Origin: Bradyrhizobium diazoefficiens USDA 110 | GTDB lineage: Bacteria; Pseudomonadota; Alphaproteobacteria; Rhizobiales; Xanthobacteraceae | Assembly: GCF_000011365.1 (NCBI RefSeq) | Contig: NC_004463.1 | Coordinates: 2,218,001 to 2,282,000, forward strand | DNA length: 64,000 nt | Reading direction: 5' to 3' | In this document: positions 39,307-48,692 of the stretch, in pieces | Numbering within the stretch: the stretch's first letter is position 1 | How the letters are laid out: each line of letters starts with the position of its first letter | Notes under the pieces: generated by a model | What the model was told of the DNA's origin: nothing | The model's input: only the letters and a program-made list of their open reading frames with translations | The model's database searches: none | Translations under genes and position numbers: made by a program

Positions 39307-42036
39307 CTAGCGAACCTGAACCCGCGGTAAGCGCGCCGCAGGCAAGCGGACGACGAGCTGGCTGTCCGTGATGTCGATGACTTCCTTGCGCTTTCTCCCG
39401 TCATCGTACCGCAATTCGAACGACACTCCCGATCCAGATGGGGCAAAGGGCTCAGGCGTAAGGCTGATCCACCCCGCCCCCAAATTCAGAATGATCGGTC
39501 GATCCGCCCGGAATCGCGCGTCGAGCAGCACCAAGTCCAATCGAAGAGACTGGAGCCGCACGTTGAGCCGTCGCCGCACGCCATCACGTGGCCAGATACG
39601 CAGGGTGTGAGCGAACGTCTCCATGATGCCACCGTGACAAACCTGCCCAAAGATGGGATCGTCGGCAACGATCGTCGCAGCAGCGCGGACCGCCCCACAA
39701 AATCCCAGGTCGATCTCGCACGAGTAATACCACGTTCCACGGTGATGCGGCTGACCGAGCCATGTGGTGCCGCTCGGCGCCGGCTCGAAGCCGCCACCGG
39801 CCGCGCCGTCATTCTCCTCGCCCGGATACCAATAGCCATGACCCGCCGACGCAGGGCCGCTGTTCAGCAAAGCCCACGCGCTGAGTTGTGAGGCATAGCC
39901 GAGACGAAGGAGCGGATGCGGGTCGTCTGCATCGTTCAGCGCATGATCAAGCAGCGCCCAGCCACCCATCTGCGCCATGTAAGTCAGCGTATAGGCGTCG
40001 CCCGCAGTGTGGCGATAATCGCTGCCCAGATAGTAATAAGCAGGTTCCAGCCAGCCACGGCAGAACAGATTTGCAGCGATCTGACGCTCCGAGAAGGCAC
40101 GCGCCGCCGCCTTCGAAACCCCCATGGCGACAGGGTCGTCAAGGGCCGAGCGCGCCAGTGCCTGCGTTGATTCGAAGGCTGTGGAATCGAACGGATATTC
40201 AGACTTGAACAGGTCCGCCTTCGGATCGACGAAGGCGCGCACCTTACGCGCCCAGTGCGCCTCCAACGTCGCCGCCTCGCGCGTCAAGCCCGCCGTCGTG
40301 AGCGCCGAAACCAGTTCGGGGATCACACATTCGTTGTAGAAGCCGGTGCGGTAGGCAGACCACATCACCACGCGCATCGGCACCGTGAACATGGCCAGCG
40401 CCGTACCGTAGGCGCGTACCAAATAATCTCGTGCGCTCTGGCGGGTGGGTATCGCGGGATGGTCACGCGCGATGCGGTGCATGGCCAAATACATCGCGAA
40501 GATGTGCGGATAGTCATAAGGCCGCCAGATATGCAGGCGACCCTTCGGGCCGGGATCGCTGCTTTCCCTGTTCTGCTTCCAATCGGGTATGCCGTAGAGG
40601 CCGTAGGCGTATGCCTCCTGTGTGGTACGTTGCAGCCCGCCCCAGACGAACGTGTCTATATACCGATCCAGCGCCGCCACTTCCGCCACATCAGGATGCT
40701 CGGCATTCTTGGTCGCGAGGTAAGCGGGCTTGCTCAGCCCGGGATCATCACACGTCACCTCGTAGATGCGCCAACCCTTGATCCGGTCGTAATTGTCCGG
40801 GCCAAGCAGGACCTGCGTCTCCATATTCCACTCGCCAAACAAACCGTCGTACCATTTGGACGGGTCACGATGCTGCCGCTTCACGATGAAGGTTGCGCGC
40901 TTCTTCATCATCGTCTCGACGGGCTCGGTAGCGGAGAATTCAAGAAATGTCTGGCGCGCACCCGGCTGGTGCAGGGTCAGCCGGTTCTCGCCCAATCGCG
41001 AAAAGCGAACCCGCCACAGGCGCCTGCCAGCCCGATCCGGCAACCGTTGCACCACCGTGTCGCCGGTAAATTCCGCTTCGATTCGCTCCACCGGAATGGA
41101 GGACGCGAGCGCGATGTCGACATGCAGGTCATTGGGAACCGTCATGCCCGGCATCACTTCCACGTCCACCAGACCGGCGTCCGCGATAGCCCTGCGCGCC
41201 GACTCGTAATTGGCAACCCATTGGAAGCGGAGACGGTAACGCCGTTGCTCGGCCGGCGACAGGGACAGGGAATGCGTCGGCTGTCGCCAGCGAGTCCCCG
41301 CCGCCACTGCCTCGCCGGCGGCCGCTCCGCCCAAGATGTAGGCGCACCACGTCCCACTGGCTTCGGCCGAATCCTTGTGGACATCCCAATATTCCAGTGA
41401 CGTGTCCGCTTCCGGTAAGAGCATGAGGAAGGGGCCGGTGCTGTTGCCGCGAATCCAGAAGATGTGCGATCCATGCCCCGAGACGAAGCTGTGCTTCAAA
41501 ACAGCCACCGATGCCGGTTGCCCTGCCGGAAATTCGGTGTTCATCGGCATGGGAAAATAGAGGTCGCCAACCTCCACGCTCGCCATGCCGTCGTTCCGCA
41601 GCATGATCTCCCACGTCAATCCAGCCTCGTCGACTGCGAGGCGGGTCGTGAGAAGGACGCCGGCATCGCGGGCTGCTAGTTCAAGGGCCGCGCTATGCAT
41701 CGGCTTCGTTGCATCAACGCCGGTTCGAAGCGTATGCCACTCGGATCCGGCACGCCGAACTCTAGCGTGAGCCGTCCCCAGCACGGCTCCAGGCAGAACA
41801 TAATCCGTGTCATACGCATCGTTACGATAACGCAAGGAGGTAATGCCGTCTTGTGTGCACCCAACGACGAAGGGAGAGTCGACCGCCTTCAACACCATGG
41901 CAACCTTGCGCTGCGGCCGATTGGGTGTAGGCAGCGTAACGCCCCCGAAAAACGCGCTACCCAAGAAGCTACTGCCCAACAGCATCGTACGACGCGTATA
42001 CGTCCAGGCTTTAGACATGGCTTTAGACTTCGTCAT
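39307..42036 (-). CDS. Large Tat-exported protein, DUF5695-like putative glycoside hydrolase
   Basis: A 909-residue protein starting with a twin-arginine signal (YTRRTMLLGSSFLGSAFFGG). The N-terminal half is a beta-sandwich-like region with many short strands. The C-terminal half is alpha-helical, with repeated aromatic/acidic motifs (GYWYPGEENDGAAGGGFEP, GTWYYSCEIDLGF) typical of alpha/alpha-toroid carbohydrate-active enzymes. I believe it is a DUF5695-type protein, but this is from memory. The start could be 42036, 42018 or the upstream 42117; 42036 keeps the Tat motif near the N-terminus. It may act on plant or bacterial polysaccharide in the periplasm. It is fully open, with high GC and no frameshift, in contrast to the remnants around it. 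Confidence 0.6.
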   Translation of the reverse strand: MTKSKAMSKAWTYTRRTMLLGSSFLGSAFFGGVTLPTPNRPQRKVAMVLKAVDSPFVVGCTQDGITSLRYRNDAYDTDYVLPGAVLGTAHARVRRAGSEWHTLRTGVDATKPMHSAALELAARDAGVLLTTRLAVDEAGLTWEIMLRNDGMASVEVGDLYFPMPMNTEFPAGQPASVAVLKHSFVSGHGSHIFWIRGNSTGPFLMLLPEADTSLEYWDVHKDSAEASGTWCAYILGGAAAGEAVAAGTRWRQPTHSLSLSPAEQRRYRLRFQWVANYESARRAIADAGLVDVEVMPGMTVPNDLHVDIALASSIPVERIEAEFTGDTVVQRLPDRAGRRLWRVRFSRLGENRLTLHQPGARQTFLEFSATEPVETMMKKRATFIVKRQHRDPSKWYDGLFGEWNMETQVLLGPDNYDRIKGWRIYEVTCDDPGLSKPAYLATKNAEHPDVAEVAALDRYIDTFVWGGLQRTTQEAYAYGLYGIPDWKQNRESSDPGPKGRLHIWRPYDYPHIFAMYLAMHRIARDHPAIPTRQSARDYLVRAYGTALAMFTVPMRVVMWSAYRTGFYNECVIPELVSALTTAGLTREAATLEAHWARKVRAFVDPKADLFKSEYPFDSTAFESTQALARSALDDPVAMGVSKAAARAFSERQIAANLFCRGWLEPAYYYLGSDYRHTAGDAYTLTYMAQMGGWALLDHALNDADDPHPLLRLGYASQLSAWALLNSGPASAGHGYWYPGEENDGAAGGGFEPAPSGTTWLGQPHHRGTWYYSCEIDLGFCGAVRAAATIVADDPIFGQVCHGGIMETFAHTLRIWPRDGVRRRLNVRLQSLRLDLVLLDARFRADRPIILNLGAGWISLTPEPFAPSGSGVSFELRYDDGRKRKEVIDITDSQLVVRLPAARLPRVQVR

Positions 42037-42139
42037 CAACCGTATCCGGGATCGCTCCATACGGATGATCAAGGCGTGCCGTTTCCCGCCGTAAACGTCA
42101 ACGCGACAAAGCGACATACGTTCTCAAGTACCCAGCGTT

Positions 42140-42275
42140 CGGTTGCCACCGCTTCGTCACCATCGGTCCTCACGGTGCCCTTGGACACCAGAGCTTGCTC
42201 GCAAGGAGGCCAAGCTGCTCTTGGGCCTAGTTGCCAATGGCAAAGACCCGGTCGATGACAAAGTTCACGGCGCGC
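42140..42275 (+). pseudogene. Tyrosine-recombinase (P4-type integrase) fragment
   Basis: FVTIGPHGA in one frame, then PWTPELARKEAKLLLG and ANGKDPVDDK in the next, match the N-terminal arm-binding region of P4-like island integrases (IG-HG-LT-ARKEA--L-G-VA-G-DP). One frameshift joins the pieces. The catalytic domain is missing. Confidence 0.6.
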
Positions 42276-42445
42276 CTGAGGCATTCGGCCGAGCGCCGCC
42301 CCTCGACATTGCGCGGCTTCCACTGCCTGCTCACTACTGCGTAGTCTTACTTAATCAGAGTGTCGCGGCTTTTACCGAGAAGATTCCTATTTTTGAGAAG
42401 ACTCATCTATTCGGCGTGCGGAGAGGCTGAGATGGGTCGGGTAAA

Positions 42446-42685
42446 ATGGGGGACGTCGCGTCGAGGTTTTCGGCGTATGTTGAGGGTTTTACGAGCGTGA
42501 TCGGGGACGGAGGCCGAGCCAAACCGCTTCGCGATTACTCCGCCGGTCTGATGATGCCTTGCGATCGCAAGAGTGTCGAGCCGATGGCCGCCATCACGGC
42601 TCCTGAACGGAGAGCAGCGCAACACCAGTCGTTGTTACATTTTGCCGGTCAAGGCGACTGGTTGGGTCAGCAAGTAAATTTTGTG
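42446..42685 (+). pseudogene. IS701-family transposase, 5' fragment
   Basis: The frame reads RFSAYVEGFTSVIG, AKPLRDYSAGLMMP, CDRKSVEPMAAITAPER and AAQHQSLLHFAGQGDW. This is the conserved N-terminal part of IS701-type DDE transposases. The homology stops near 42685 and the catalytic domain is not found downstream, so only the 5' end remains. Confidence 0.7.
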
Positions 42686-43484
42686 ATTTGTAGTGCGTCG
42701 GAAGGACTGGATGTAGGCCAGCTTGGGACATGAGGAACATTAATCGTGAGCTCCGCGCTCGCGAGGGCGCCATTCCGGCACCAGCGCGAGGCAGGCTGAG
42801 CGTCGACGACTTCTGTGCCCTCAAGGAAATCACCAAATATTGCCGATGCGGTTGCGGAGGCAGCGCGCGCTCTCTGCCGCGCAATCGTCTGATGCTTTGC
42901 GACGTCACCACGACTTTCACGAGATGGGCCTGCCGACATTTCGATGTCGTCGAAATCAACACTCTCTTGGGCCGAAATCTTCCGGACCTGGAAGCTCTCG
43001 CCGTTGCACAAGTGCAACGACATTTCGCTGCGATCGGCGAGGCAGACGAACGCTGGGTGGGCGATGGTATGCATCGCATCGAGGGCGAAGAGACTGAGAT
43101 CTGTCCCTTCTGCGCTCAGGACCATGCGAATTCGCCGCGCATCGAGACTACCGCGCGTACTTCAGTGAGGGCTAAAGACGGCGGAGCAGAGCAATATTGT
43201 TGAAAGATACAAAAAGAGAAGGAAGGTTTATCGCGAAATGACAAGAACGCGTAGTCAAATAGCGGACCAAAGTAATGTGTTTAGTGAATGAGTGAAGGAC
43301 TTGATTCCCTTTCCAGAAAGAACAAATGTTGCCGAGAAAATACAAGAGATTCTAACAAGCGCGGCGAACCGGGCGCCGGAGGAGCCTATTTTTTGACGAA
43401 TATCGAAACGTTTGCGAGGCGCCGCCGGCGCACGAAGTCGTGCCTCGCGCGCTTTGCTTGTCACCTGAGCATAGGGACGTCCTT
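42686..43484. other. Gene-poor stretch after the IS701 fragment
   Basis: Overlapping frames at 42730-43203 (plus) and 42667-43125 (minus) show no family pattern and cannot both be real, so neither is called. Confidence 0.3.
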
Positions 43485-43856
43485 TTATGGATCCAATCAG
43501 GGCAGCAGAAGACAGCCGATGAAATTGCCGAGCTCAATCGCAACGTCGATGCGCAGCAAGCCGAGCTAAGGCGGATCTCGGATCAGATCGCAACCCTGAC
43601 CCAAAGAATCGAGGGGCTGCAGAATCCGGCGCCTGTTGCTTCTCCTGCTCCTGCTGCTTCTTTGCCCCCCGCGCGCACCACATCCAAGCCGGCCAAGAGA
43701 GACGTCCGGCCCTCGAAACCGCAGGGGCTGGTTTCCGTCGGAGGCGGGCCGCTGACTGCAGAGCCAAGCACGGAACAGCGCGGATTACCACAAAATGCCT
43801 GCCATATGAGGCTTCGCCTTCCAACCACGTCGAAAACCGACGGTCCACCATCTTGA
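43485..43856 (+). pseudogene. Fragment of a coiled-coil / Pro-rich membrane-anchored protein
   Basis: The frame encodes a coiled coil (KTADEIAELNRNVDAQQAEL, RISDQIATLTQRIEGL) followed by an Ala/Pro-rich segment and PQGLVSVGGGPLTAEP. This is the C-terminal pattern of a family of predicted membrane proteins frequent in bradyrhizobial islands. The usual N-terminal membrane segment is missing, and the preceding sequence has no suitable start (only a GTG at 43440). It is probably a 5'-truncated remnant. Confidence 0.5.
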
Positions 43857-43873
43857 TTGGCAGGCCGAGCCTC

Positions 43874-44470
43874 TCATTGCTCCGCGCGGTTTCGGAAATC
43901 CTGTGCGAGTCGCAAGAAGTTCTTAAGCAGGACGTGCCCCTGTGAGGTAAGTATCGACTCGGGATGGAACTGGACCCCATAGGTGGGATAATAGCCGTGC
44001 GTGAGGGCCATGATCTCGCCTTCCTCCGAACGCGCTGTCACTACGAGGTTCTGCGCACATGACTGATCAAGCGCGACGATAAGAGAATGGTAGCGTCCGA
44101 CGTCAAGCGGGGTTGGCAGTCCCTTGAATAACCCTCGGCCGTCATGCGCAACGTATGAGCGCCGACCGTGCATGGGCCGACGCGCACGCGCCACCCGTCC
44201 TCCGAAAACGCTTGCAATACACTGATGTCCAAGGCAGATGCCGAGAATTGGTACGCGTCCTGAAAGTTCGCGAACCACTGCTGTCGATATTCCTGCCTCA
44301 GTTGGGGTGCAGGGGCCGGGCGATATGACCACCGCGCGCGGGTTGAGACCAACGAGCTCGCTGATGCTGATAGCGTCGTTTCGGATCACTTCCGTTGCTT
44401 CACTGAGCTTGTGGAAATAGCGGGCAATATTGAACACGAAGGAATCGTAATTATCGACGATGACAATCAA
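43874..44470 (-). CDS. pabA: Aminodeoxychorismate synthase amidotransferase subunit (PabA/TrpG family)
   Basis: A 198-residue class I glutamine amidotransferase. The nucleophile is Cys79 in GICLGHQCIA, and the His/Glu pair lies in VQFHPES. It supplies ammonia from glutamine to its partner for chorismate amination. The start overlaps the pabB stop by four bases, so the subunits are co-translated. PabA and TrpG cannot be separated by sequence alone; the partner's PIKGT motif decides for p-aminobenzoate. Confidence 0.88.
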   Translation of the reverse strand: MIVIVDNYDSFVFNIARYFHKLSEATEVIRNDAISISELVGLNPRAVVISPGPCTPTEAGISTAVVRELSGRVPILGICLGHQCIASVFGGRVARARRPMHGRRSYVAHDGRGLFKGLPTPLDVGRYHSLIVALDQSCAQNLVVTARSEEGEIMALTHGYYPTYGVQFHPESILTSQGHVLLKNFLRLAQDFRNRAEQ

Positions 44471-45876
44471 AATGCACCAGCTGGTTCAGTACCAAATGCA
44501 TCAAAGATTCGCTCTGCCTTGGTGAGCGTTTCCTCGTATTCGGCCTCGGGCTTCGACAGGGCCGTTATACCGCTGCCCGCATGAAACACAGCCAGGTCGC
44601 CGTCGATCGTGACAGTGCGGATCGCAATACTGGTGTCCATGTGCCCGTTGAAGCCGATGAAGCCGATCGCCCCACAATAGACCTCTCGCGCTATGCGCTC
44701 GATTTCTGTAATAATTTCCATCGACCGCGGCTTTGGCGCTCCCGTAATGGAGCCGCCGGGAAAGCAAGCGCGGAGCAGGCTAACGGCGTCTTCGTCTCCG
44801 GCAAGTTTCCCCGTAACGATCGACACGAGATGGTGCACCGAGGCATAGGACTCGAGATTGCATAGGGCCGGAACCCCGACCGAATGCGCAGTGCAAACGC
44901 GTGACAGATCGTTACGCAAAAGGTCGACAATCATCGTGTTCTCGGCCTGATCCTTTTCGGAAGCGAGGAGAGCAGCCGCACGGCGGTGGTCTTCCTTGGG
45001 ATCAGGCGAACGCGCTATCGTGCCCTTGATGGGGCGTGTCTCGACTTGTCGCCCCTCAAGTTTCAGGAATCGTTCCGGCGAACTTGATGCGATGGTCAGC
45101 TTTCCCCATCGCAGCAGGGCCGCAAAAGGCGCCGGATTCAATGATCGTAGCTGGCAATAGAAGGCGAGCGGATCAAACGAGGTCGACAGGCGGGTGCTGA
45201 AACGCTGCGCAATATTTGTCTGGAACACGTCACCCGCGAGAATCAAGTCGATCACGCGTTGTACCGCCGCAATGTAGCCGTCGCGGCTGAAGTTCGAGCG
45301 CCACGCGCCCGCTTTGCTGGGACAACCCTTCTGTGGCGCGTTTGGACCGGCAAGCAATGCTGCAAACTCGTCGGCTCGACGAAGCGCTCGTTCGCTCCGT
45401 CGCACGCGATCCTGCTCCGGCCATCCGGTCGAGACGATCCAGCATTTGTTATCCCGGTGGGCGAAGCTGATGACCACGTCATAGAAATGCAGGATGGATT
45501 GGGGCAAACCCAGACCGGCAATTGGCGGGGCAGACAATCGCTCCAATGTCCTGTTCATGTCGTAGGCAAGGTAGCCTGCCGCTCCTCCCTGGAATGGCGG
45601 GAGATCGGGACGATGCTCTTGCGGGTACTTCGCGAGTAGCGTGCGAAGGACCTTCCATGGATCGGCCTCGAGAGTCAGTCCGTTCCAACTGGCTTGGCCG
45701 TTCGCGACCCTGTAGGTGCTGAAGGGGTCGCACGTTAGATATGAGTAGCGCCCAAGCAGCTCGTGCCTTGCTGCGCTATCGAGAAACGTGAGATGCGATC
45801 GATGCCCAAGACGTCGCATCGCTGTGACAGGTTCAACCCACTGCAACTCGCGAACGTACATCGGGTTATCGGTCAC
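44467..45876 (-). CDS. pabB: Aminodeoxychorismate synthase component I (PabB)
   Basis: A 469-residue chorismate-utilising enzyme that makes 4-amino-4-deoxychorismate for p-aminobenzoate and folate. The key PIKGT motif (Lys284) distinguishes PabB from anthranilate synthase TrpE, which has PIAGT. Other family signatures: GDVFQTNIAQRF, SSSPERFL, NTMIVDLLRNDLSRVC, FPGGSITGAPK and HAGSGI. No lyase (PabC) is adjacent; a fused one is not seen either. It is first in a two-gene operon with pabA. Confidence 0.9.
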   Translation of the reverse strand: MTDNPMYVRELQWVEPVTAMRRLGHRSHLTFLDSAARHELLGRYSYLTCDPFSTYRVANGQASWNGLTLEADPWKVLRTLLAKYPQEHRPDLPPFQGGAAGYLAYDMNRTLERLSAPPIAGLGLPQSILHFYDVVISFAHRDNKCWIVSTGWPEQDRVRRSERALRRADEFAALLAGPNAPQKGCPSKAGAWRSNFSRDGYIAAVQRVIDLILAGDVFQTNIAQRFSTRLSTSFDPLAFYCQLRSLNPAPFAALLRWGKLTIASSSPERFLKLEGRQVETRPIKGTIARSPDPKEDHRRAAALLASEKDQAENTMIVDLLRNDLSRVCTAHSVGVPALCNLESYASVHHLVSIVTGKLAGDEDAVSLLRACFPGGSITGAPKPRSMEIITEIERIAREVYCGAIGFIGFNGHMDTSIAIRTVTIDGDLAVFHAGSGITALSKPEAEYEETLTKAERIFDAFGTEPAGAF

Positions 45877-46014
45877 AGGCGGCTGACGTCGTGAAAGTGC
45901 CGTTCCATCTGTTGCCCCACCGATGAGAATGACTCTTATCTGTGCTGGGCCGAAACATGAGGCCCATTGCCAAGTTACGCCGGCGGCGGACTTTTTGCTG
46001 CGACAGCACCAGGA

Positions 46015-46332
46015 TCATCCTGCCGTGGAGGCGAAAGGGGTATCTGTTGATACATCGTAGTCGGCCGCGAACCGCAGCTCGCGGAGCGGTCGGACCCGTT
46101 TAATCGATTCCTGGTAGAGATCGTGCGCTTTGTACGCTGCGAGCTCTGTCTCGCTGTCGAACTCACCATAGACCACGATGTCGATATCGTTGCCGAGCTG
46201 ATCGGTCTTGCGGTTACGGGCAACCTCAAGCCGGCGCGCATGCGGTATCGTGCTGAGAAGCGAAAGACCTTCGATGATCTGGTGGATATGCGCCTCGTCC
46301 TTGGCGCTGAAGAAAACGATGTGACGAATCAT
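46015..46332 (-). CDS. Dabb (stress-responsive alpha-beta barrel) domain protein
   Basis: A 105-residue protein starting MIRHIVFFSAKDEAH, with DIDIVVYGEFDSETELAAYKAHDLYQ, a classic Dabb domain (dimeric alpha-beta barrel). Such proteins are small dimeric ferredoxin-fold enzymes or stress proteins. The substrate is unknown. It lies 135 bases downstream of bioR on the same strand and may be co-transcribed. Confidence 0.8.
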   Translation of the reverse strand: MIRHIVFFSAKDEAHIHQIIEGLSLLSTIPHARRLEVARNRKTDQLGNDIDIVVYGEFDSETELAAYKAHDLYQESIKRVRPLRELRFAADYDVSTDTPFASTAG

Positions 46333-46467
46333 GGCCGTCCGTGGAGATGTCGCTAGCGGGTGCCATAACTATCTGGGAATAGATTCGGTTGCAATGAGGC
46401 TAGTCGCTTGCCGCATGATCGTCGCTTGCAACCGTCGGCGATCTGCAATGGAGCTTGCCAGATTTGC

Positions 46468-47103
46468 TCAGGACGCCGGAAGGGCAAGTCGCTCAATGGT
46501 TTGAATGTGCCGCGTGAGCAGGTTACAGGCGTGATCGACGTTGCGCGTTCGCAGGGCTTGCAGAATCAGGCGGTGATCTTGATTGGAGCGCGGTCGCCAG
46601 CCCACCGATCGCGCCATCGCGAACACCAATCGAGAATTGGCAAGCTGCAATCCATCGAGGCTCGCGAGCAGACGCGGCATTCCGCACGGCGCGACCAAGG
46701 CTTGGTGAAAGGCGCGGTTGGCCATCTCAAACTCCTCGATCGTCTTTGCATTGTCTCCTTCGATTAGGGCGAGCTCGATTTGAGCCAAATGAGCTGTTGT
46801 CAGTCTTGGCCCCGAATGGCGCAATGCCACCACCTCGAGCGCGGCGCGCATTTCGGCGATCTCCTTCACTGAACGGGTATCGAGCGGGGCAACCCGAACA
46901 CCGCGACGCGGCACAGCGACAACAAGATGTTGTGCCTGCAGGTGCCGAAAGGCCTCGCGCACGGGGACGTGGCTGGAATTGAATTCTCGTGCAACGTGAT
47001 CCTGACGGAGTGGTGCGCCTGGCGCTAAGGCGCCGCTGATAATGCGCTCAGCGATTGAGTCCGCGATGCGCGCGACCATCGTCATGTTGTCAGCAGTGAT
47101 CAT
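46468..47103 (-). CDS. bioR: BioR, GntR-family (FCD) repressor of biotin genes
   Basis: A 211-residue regulator with an N-terminal GntR winged helix (ERIISGALAPGAPLRQDHVAREF, VPVREAFRHL) and an FCD ligand-binding domain (EMRAALEVVALRH; FHQALVAPCG). It is divergent from bioB. BioR is known in alphaproteobacteria to bind TTATMTATAA palindromes in biotin promoters. Two such boxes lie before bioB, and a half-matching one overlaps this gene's own start, implying autorepression. An alternative start is Met7 at 47085. Confidence 0.88.
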   Translation of the reverse strand: MITADNMTMVARIADSIAERIISGALAPGAPLRQDHVAREFNSSHVPVREAFRHLQAQHLVVAVPRRGVRVAPLDTRSVKEIAEMRAALEVVALRHSGPRLTTAHLAQIELALIEGDNAKTIEEFEMANRAFHQALVAPCGMPRLLASLDGLQLANSRLVFAMARSVGWRPRSNQDHRLILQALRTRNVDHACNLLTRHIQTIERLALPAS

Positions 47104-47116
47104 AGATTATCTACCG
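47104..47116 (-). promoter_or_regulatory. BioR box at the bioR start
   Basis: TAGATTATCTA (47103-47113) is a palindrome directly against the bioR start codon, and TTATCTACCG matches most of the BioR consensus. Bound BioR would block translation initiation or transcription of its own gene. Confidence 0.6.
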
Positions 47117-47171
47117 CAATAATCGGTGCATTTGCGAGGCAGCTCGATTAGCATCTCTTCGAGGGCGATGA

Positions 47172-47200
47172 CTATAGATAATTCACGCGATTATCTACAA
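47172..47200 (+). promoter_or_regulatory. Paired BioR operators upstream of bioB
   Basis: CTATAGATAA (47172-47181) and TTATCTACAA (47191-47200) each match the BioR consensus TTATMTATAA at nine of ten positions. They form an inverted repeat, TAGATAAT - 7 bases - ATTATCTA (47175-47197), ending 17 bases before the bioB ATG. The layout predicts tight biotin-dependent repression. Confidence 0.82.
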
Positions 47201-47217
47201 CTGAGCGAGATTGGGTT

Positions 47218-48213
47218 ATGGATGCTGCTGTGCAAGTCCAACGAAAGAAAGCTAGCAACGGGGCGCAGGTTCGTAATCATTGGAACGTCGAAGAGGCTAA
47301 GGCGCTCTACGACCTTCCTTTTGCCGACCTGATGCTTCAGGCGCAGCGCGCTCATCGCAAGAACTTCGATCCAAACCACGTCGAAACTGCGAGCCTGCTC
47401 AGCATCAAGACCGGCGGCTGTCCGGAGGACTGCGGCTACTGCTCGCAAAGCGCGCATTACGCGACCGGCCTGAAAGCGACCCGTCTGATGCGTTGCGCCG
47501 ATGTGGTTGCGACCGCACAGCGCGCGAAGGATGCCGGCGCTACGCGCTTCTGCATGGCCGCGGCCTGGCGCACGCCAAAAGATCGCGATCTTGATTCCGT
47601 CTGCGACATGGTCAACGCGGTCAAAGGTCTCGGCATGGAAACGTGTGTCACGCTCGGCACGCTGACACCGAAGCATGCCGCGCGCCTCGCCGAGGCCGGC
47701 CTTGACTTCTACAATCACAACGTCGACACATCGCCCGAGTTTTACAGCAAGATCATCACCACCCGCAGCCTCCAGGACCGCATCGATACGCTGGCGCATG
47801 TGCGCGATGCCGGCATCAAGATCTGCTGCGGCGGGATTATCGGCATGGGCGAGCGCGTCGAGGACCGCCTAGGTATGCTCGTGTTGCTCGCCAATCTTCC
47901 CAACTATCCCGAAAGCGTGCCGATCAACCTGTGGAACAAGATTGAGGGCGTACCGGTGGAAGACACCGCGGAGCCTCCCGATCCGATCGCGCTGGTCCGG
48001 CTGCTGGCGACCGCGCGGGTCATGATGCCGAGGAGTGTGGTTCGCTTGTCCGCCGGGCGGCAATACATGACCGATGAATTGCAGGCGCTTTGCTTCTTGG
48101 CCGGCGCAAATTCAATCTTCGTCGGCGACGTGCTCTTGACCACCAATAACCCGAAAGTTGATCGCGACGCGGATCTGCTGGCCCGGCTCGGCATCACGTC
48201 CGGGCTCGCCTGA
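47218..48213 (+). CDS. bioB: Biotin synthase BioB
   Basis: A 331-residue radical-SAM enzyme that inserts sulfur into dethiobiotin. The CxxxCxxC cluster motif lies at Cys68, Cys72 and Cys75 ([13 protein letters not shown]). [12 protein letters not shown] and the later Arg/Asn positions for the [2Fe-2S] site fit the family. The start at 47218 follows the BioR operators. It is first gene of a biotin/pantothenate operon with panD 49 bases downstream. Confidence 0.95.
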   Translation: MDAAVQVQRKKASNGAQVRNHWNVEEAKALYDLPFADLMLQAQRAHRKNFDPNHVETASLLSIKTGGCPEDCGYCSQSAHYATGLKATRLMRCADVVATAQRAKDAGATRFCMAAAWRTPKDRDLDSVCDMVNAVKGLGMETCVTLGTLTPKHAARLAEAGLDFYNHNVDTSPEFYSKIITTRSLQDRIDTLAHVRDAGIKICCGGIIGMGERVEDRLGMLVLLANLPNYPESVPINLWNKIEGVPVEDTAEPPDPIALVRLLATARVMMPRSVVRLSAGRQYMTDELQALCFLAGANSIFVGDVLLTTNNPKVDRDADLLARLGITSGLA

Positions 48214-48262
48214 CGGAAGCAGCGCGCCCAATATGTTGCCCCTACACCAGCCTAGGTGAGAA

Positions 48263-48616
48263 ATGCAGATAACTTTGATGAAGGGCAAAATCCATCGCGC
48301 CTCAGTGACCGAAGCTGATCTGCACTATGAAGGCTCGATCTCGATAGATCGTACGCTCCTGGAGGCAGCAGGAATGGTGATCAACGAGCGCGTCGAAATC
48401 TACAATGTAGAAACAGGGACGCGCTTTGCCACCTACGTGATCGAGGCGCCGCCGATGTCTGGTACGATGAGCCTGAACGGTGCGGCTGCCCGACTGGTGA
48501 TGCCCGGAGACAAGATCATTATCGTTGCATATGCCTCATTCGATGAGGCCGAAGCAAAGAAGTTCAAGCCACACGTTGTGCGTGTGGACCGAGATAATCG
48601 CATCCTGGCAAGTTGA
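48263..48616 (+). CDS. panD: Aspartate 1-decarboxylase PanD
   Basis: A 117-residue PanD, which makes beta-alanine for pantothenate. The self-cleavage site Gly24-Ser25 (HYEGSISID) creates the pyruvoyl cofactor, and the later [12 protein letters not shown] motif is conserved. AGGTGAG precedes the ATG. It sits between bioB and bioF, so CoA precursor supply is tied to biotin control. Confidence 0.94.
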
Positions 48617-48692
48617 ACCTAACGGGCCATCCTTCCTTCTTAAACGGCCAACGCATCTTTTGCGTGATTTGATGCGATCCTCGGAGTGATGA

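Noticed and set aside
40255..41400. 381-codon plus-strand frame within the Tat-exported protein gene
   Set aside because: Antisense shadow; the minus-strand frame has the signal peptide and natural composition.
42730..43203. 157-codon plus-strand frame
   Set aside because: No family pattern, and an equally long frame lies opposite it; neither is convincing.
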